From positions 125,725,598 through 125,789,597 of the forward strand of contig OZ018321.1 of assembly GCA_963969495.1 (NCBI GenBank): 64,000 bases of DNA. The letters are read 5' to 3'. This document shows, one piece after another, positions 60,360 through 64,000 of this stretch; positions within the stretch are counted from its first letter, which is position 1; every line of letters starts with the position of its first letter. Origin of the DNA: Ceratothoa steindachneri (taxonomy: Eukaryota; Arthropoda; Malacostraca; Isopoda; Cymothoidae). Position numbers and translations under genes: made by a program. Under the pieces are notes generated by a model. That model had not been told where the DNA came from. It saw only the letters and a program-made list of their open reading frames with translations, and did no database searches.

Positions 60360-60675
60360 CGAGAGTTTGTATGCATGAGAGTCAATACACGATATAATAG
60401 TGTGGAATGGCGTTCCTCTTTTATGTATTTTTGGCAGACCATACATTCGGGGAAGTGATGGGTTGGTAGGTTTAAAGCGATTCAAAAAGTCTGAGTTCGA
60501 TCGTTTGAGCAATATTTGTGAGAGTTTTGTTGATCTAACCCAGACCTTTTTCATCGTTTTAAACCTCCAACTCATCACTTCCCCGAATGCATGGTCTGCC
60601 AAAAATTCACAAAAGAGGAACGCCACTCCGACCTATTATATCGTGTATTGACTCTCATGCATACAATCTCTCGAA
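60360..60675. repeat. inverted repeat at the head of PLE 1 (about 102-bp arms)
   Basis: The left arm 60360-60461 is the reverse complement of 60573-60675 with few mismatches (shared blocks: CTCTCATGCATACAA, TATATCGTGTATTGAC, GAGGAACGCCA, TTCCCCGAATG). The arms encode the same RT motif (GLPKIHKRGTP) on opposite strands. The loop is about 111 bases (60462-60572), and the minus-strand frame continues through it (FLNRFKPTNPSLPRMYG). Confidence 0.93.
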
Positions 60676-61990
60676 GTTTTTAGCCCCTCCTCTTGCTGAA
60701 ACTGTTGGATTGACCTCCCATTCACACATAATCCATTCCTCTGATTTCAGTGAAAAATTTAGGAAAATCAACAAAAAAGGAAGCCGCTTAATAAGCTTTG
60801 ATGTAGACAGCCTGTTCACTCTCTGTTAACGAAGTTCTTGATGTTCTATCTAAAGTATTAGATAATCAAAAATCAAACCTCCCTCTAGGCAAAAATAAAA
60901 TTAGAAATCTTGTTAAAGTTTGTGTTACTGACAATGTATTTATCAAGGATATCGGTTTTTTCCGTCAAAAATATTACCTTAGCATGGGTAATATTATGTA
61001 ACCTTTTTATGGAACATTTCGAAGTATTATTACTTCCTTCTGTGATTCCCCATCATAATTTTGCATGGTATAAGTATGTAGATGATGTCATATCGATTTG
61101 GCCATAAATAGTTTAAACTTATTTGACAATTTTCTTAAAAATCTTAAAGACCTCCATCCCACTATCAATTTTAAAGTAGAGTGGAAAGAAGATATTTGTA
61201 TATCCTTTTGAGATGTAAAAATTGTTAGATTCATTGACAAAATTAGCTACACTGTGTAACGAAAACCAACCCATTCTAACTTTTATATCCATTTCTTTTC
61301 TCATCATCAGATATTAATATCAAGCGAGCCGTTTTATCAGTTATGTTTTTGAGAGCACTTAGGATATGTGACCCTTGCTTCCTAGAAGACGAGATTACAT
61401 ATATAACCTGCAGTTTCATTGAATTAAATTATCCCCTCCACGTGATCACTGAGAGATTATCTAAAGCAAAATCTACTCATTACCGTCCCAAGGATAAAAA
61501 CAAATTTATTAATACGAAGTGTCTAACCCTCCCTTTTCTCCCCTCCTCAAATGAGTAAACAGTTATTTCTCTAGGCATAACCACATTTAAATACTCTTTT
61601 TCTATCCTTAAATCTTTCTCTTCGACCAAGCCCGTGGATAAGCCAAATAAAACAGGCAGGTGTATATCTAATCCCGTGTGTGTCTACAAACTGTCCCCCA
61701 TTTTACATAGGAAGACCGGAAGAACCTTAACAAAATGAATTTATGAACATAAAAGTGATGTCAGACGAGGCAGTACCACATCCAGTATTTTTAATCATAT
61801 TAGCAATTTTAACCACCAAATTGACTATTTAAATGCACAAATCATATATAATTGTAAAGATTTCCCTAAAAGAAAAATAGTAGAATTTATATTAATAGGA
61901 GAAATTCCCGATTTTAATTTGTCAGGTGGGCAATTAAAATGCAGCCCCCATTCGCAAACCTCATCGTAAACAGCTTAGTCAACGATCTTA
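60573..61990 (+). pseudogene. PLE 1 protein: RT then GIY-YIG endonuclease (broken)
   Basis: The RT begins in the palindrome arm with MHGLPKIHKRGTPLRPIISC, then AYNLSKFLAPPLAETVG, KKGSRLISFDVDSLFT (60777-60820) and, after frameshifts, an NNVFIKDIGFFRQKY-like stretch and FAWYKYVDDVISIW with the catalytic DD (61081-61086), followed by a stop. Then DLHPTINFKVEWKED-like, FLRALRICDPCFLEDEITYI (61343) and YPLHVITERLSKAKSTHYRP. GIY-YIG remains: VCVYKLS (61675), a frame-shifted FYIGR (61703-61717), GRTLTK, stop, IYEHKSDVRRGSTTSSIFNH (61725-61800), KRKIVEFILIGEIPDFNLS (61870-61925). At least six stops or frameshifts are present. Confidence 0.8.
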
Positions 61991-62104
61991 GACTCACACC
62001 CCTTGATTAATGACCTTTTTCTCCCGTTTTGTGTTTGTTTGTGGTTTTGTTTTTACTGATCTGTACGCAATTTATAAACATTTGTAACAATCGCATTTTT
62101 AGTA

Positions 62105-62152
62105 TACGACTGAAGAGAATATGATAAACTATAGACTGAAACTAGTCTCGTA
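62105..62152 (+). ncRNA. candidate hammerhead ribozyme motif (PLE 1 3' region)
   Basis: Stem I 5' strand TACGA (62105-62109), core CTGAAGA (62110-62116), stem II region 62117-62137, GAA (62138-62140), minimal stem III A-C/G-T with a 2-base loop TA (62141-62146), cleavage-site C (62147), stem I 3' strand TCGTA (62148-62152), perfectly complementary to the 5' strand. All conserved core positions (CUGANGA, GAA, A-U next to H17) are present. Stem II is weak (a 4-bp UAU/AUA-type helix behind an internal loop), so activity is doubtful. Minimal hammerheads with a very short stem III are known from PLEs, and the position just after the PLE 1 coding region fits. Confidence 0.55.
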
Positions 62153-62221
62153 AATTAAAATTTTGGCTCTTATAGAGTGGTTTCACTTTCATATACTATA
62201 AGTCTCTATTGAGTTTTTTTA

Positions 62222-62223
<2 letters not shown>

Positions 62224-62279
<56 letters not shown>

Positions 62280-62281
62280 AT
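62224..62281. repeat. (TA)n microsatellite between the two PLEs
   Basis: About 58 bases of TA with one ATTATA break near 62270. It separates PLE 1 from the left inverted repeat of PLE 2. Confidence 0.97.
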
Positions 62282-62312
62282 GATGAAAATTAATGCAATA
62301 TCGCAAGAAAAG

Positions 62313-62493
62313 ATGAGAAATTAAACCACATTCTCCCAAGACAATTTAATTCAGAACAGTTTCGATGTATCTCACACCCTTTTTCAACTGACACTGGATA
62401 GAAAATATAAGAAAAGTGCATATTATCATAACACAAGGTCTGGTCGTAAAAGATCCCCTCTTTTTTCACCCAAGCCCCTAGTTGTGGCTAATA
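62313..62493 (+). repeat. PLE 2 left inverted-repeat arm
   Basis: Pairs with 62974-63146. Shared blocks include AATTAAACCACA, AAGACAATTTAATTCAGAAC, GTATCTCACACC, CAACTGACACT, ATAGAAAATATAAGAAAAGT, ATAACACAAGGTCTGGTCGT and TTGTGGCTAATA. A TTCTCCC insertion near 62332 is the main difference. Confidence 0.95.
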
Positions 62494-62573
62494 ATAAATT
62501 AAATAGTTTAAAGGACATATTTGGAAAAGCGGGTATTAATCTAGCCTTTTAATATAATAATTCCTTAAACCAA

Positions 62574-62973
62574 TTGATGATTGCCAGGAAACCCAAAGAA
62601 CATATTAACATAGGAGTATATGCAATACCATGCAACGATTGCCATAAAGTTTATATAGGGGAAACGGGGAGAAATCTAGACAAGAGATTGTATGAACACA
62701 AAAGAGATATTAGAGTGGGCAGCGAAAGCAGTGGAATATTTTGCTATGTTAGAGACAAGAATCATAGGATCGATTTCAATGGAAGAAAAAATCGTATTTA
62801 AATCGGCAAACTATGTTAAGAGAAGAATCGTAGAATCGAGCTTGATATCATCAGTTCCTAATTTAAATCTATCTGAGGGTCAATTTTCTTTTAATCCTGT
62901 AATAAGAAAGCAAATAAACAAAATAGTAAAATGTCAGCCCTTCAATATGTTTAGGCTTAACGCCCCCCTTCCA

Positions 62974-62979
<6 letters not shown>
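62574..62979 (+). pseudogene. PLE 2 GIY-YIG endonuclease fragment (frameshifted)
   Basis: The GIY-YIG nuclease would make the nicks used for PLE integration. The frame at 62574-62801 reads KPKEHINIGVYAIPCNDC, HKVYIGETGRNLDKRLYEHK and RDIRVGSESSGIF: GVY is the GIY motif, the CxxC-like PCNDC follows, YIG is intact, the Arg of GETGRNL and the HKRD block fit, and RIDF lies near 62770. After a frame change near 62795 the C-terminal part reads KRRIVESSLISS, NLNLSEGQFSFNPV and NMFRLNAPLPY with a stop at 62979. The preceding frame (62440-62570, PKPLVVANNKLNSLKDIFGK) is the linker that normally joins RT to GIY-YIG; the RT itself is absent. Confidence 0.85.

Positions 62980-64000
<1,021 letters not shown>

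Larger units (their letters stand above)
60257..62220 (+). mobile_element. Penelope-like element 1 (RT + GIY-YIG) with inverted 5' duplication
   Basis: PLEs encode one protein with an RT related to telomerase and, in most, a GIY-YIG endonuclease. The plus strand carries LPKIHKRGTPLRPIISCIDS (60590), SFDVDSLFT, KYVDDVISIW (61072), a thumb and linker region (NYPLHVITERLSKAKSTHYR), then GIY-YIG remains near 61670-61780. The first RT block is also present inverted on the minus strand at 60360-60461, head to head with the plus-strand copy. The element ends in a 3' UTR with a hammerhead-like motif and abuts (TA)n at 62224. The left limit is uncertain. Confidence 0.82.

Overview
This 64-kb window looks like repeat-dominated, mostly gene-free DNA from an animal, most likely an arthropod and plausibly a crustacean. 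The evidence is indirect. There are degenerate TTAGG-type (arthropod telomere-like) tracts, several mariner/Tc1 transposase relics, RNase H-bearing I/Jockey-type LINEs, a CR1-type LINE, Penelope-like elements (PLEs), and very long (TA)n, (CT)n and (GA)n microsatellites. There is no prokaryotic gene organisation, and I could not identify a single confident host gene. One weak first-exon candidate lies near 49.05-49.13 kb.

Layout. 1-4.07 kb: AT-rich DNA with a mariner transposase tail, a hAT-like transposase piece and a LINE-leader-like fragment. 4.07-10.14 kb: LINE copy A (gag-like ORF1, then APE endonuclease, RT and RNase H in ORF2), directly abutting a further gag fragment of the same family (10.15-11.1 kb). 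11.8-12.2 kb: an 82-bp minisatellite. 14.85-21.0 kb: a second, different I-type LINE (D) bounded by an exact 12-bp target-site duplication. 21.3-23.0 kb: a reverse-strand gag relic (C) of the A/B family. 25-28 kb: a possible SINE, TTAGG-like repeats and a possible Helitron terminus. 28.95-30.06 kb: a reverse-strand LINE RT relic. 31.7-37.2 kb: a CR1-type LINE whose ORF1 has a Cys-rich PHD-like finger, a coiled coil and an SGNH/GDSL esterase domain; its 3' end is repeated between pyrimidine tracts. 42.1-43.2 kb: a mariner relic followed by a 337-bp (CT)n(TA)n tract. 44.4-44.8 kb: a degenerate tandem array. 46.2-47.2 kb: a mariner-type DUF4817 transposase with a nonsense codon and an internal deletion. 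48.7-48.9 kb: a palindromic MITE-like element. 49.4-49.8 kb: a Tc1-like relic. 51.77-58.33 kb: LINE copy B, sister of A. 60.3-63.15 kb: two different PLEs with inverted repeats and hammerhead-ribozyme-like motifs, set between long (TA)n arrays; the last array runs off the window end.

How the parts work together: all recognisable coding sequence belongs to mobile elements, and every one is broken. In the LINEs, ORF1 would package element RNA, and ORF2 would nick the target, reverse-transcribe and (A, B, D) remove RNA with RNase H. Copies A and B carry different lesions. Copy A has lost catalytic residues in all three enzymatic domains and has a duplicated RT core. Copy B keeps the catalytic motifs but has nonsense codons. 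LINE D has lost its RT catalytic loop by deletion. The points most worth following are the PLE hairpin with 175-180-bp arms, the near-canonical hammerhead core at 62105-62152, the RT-core duplication in copy A, and the dated insertion of LINE D.
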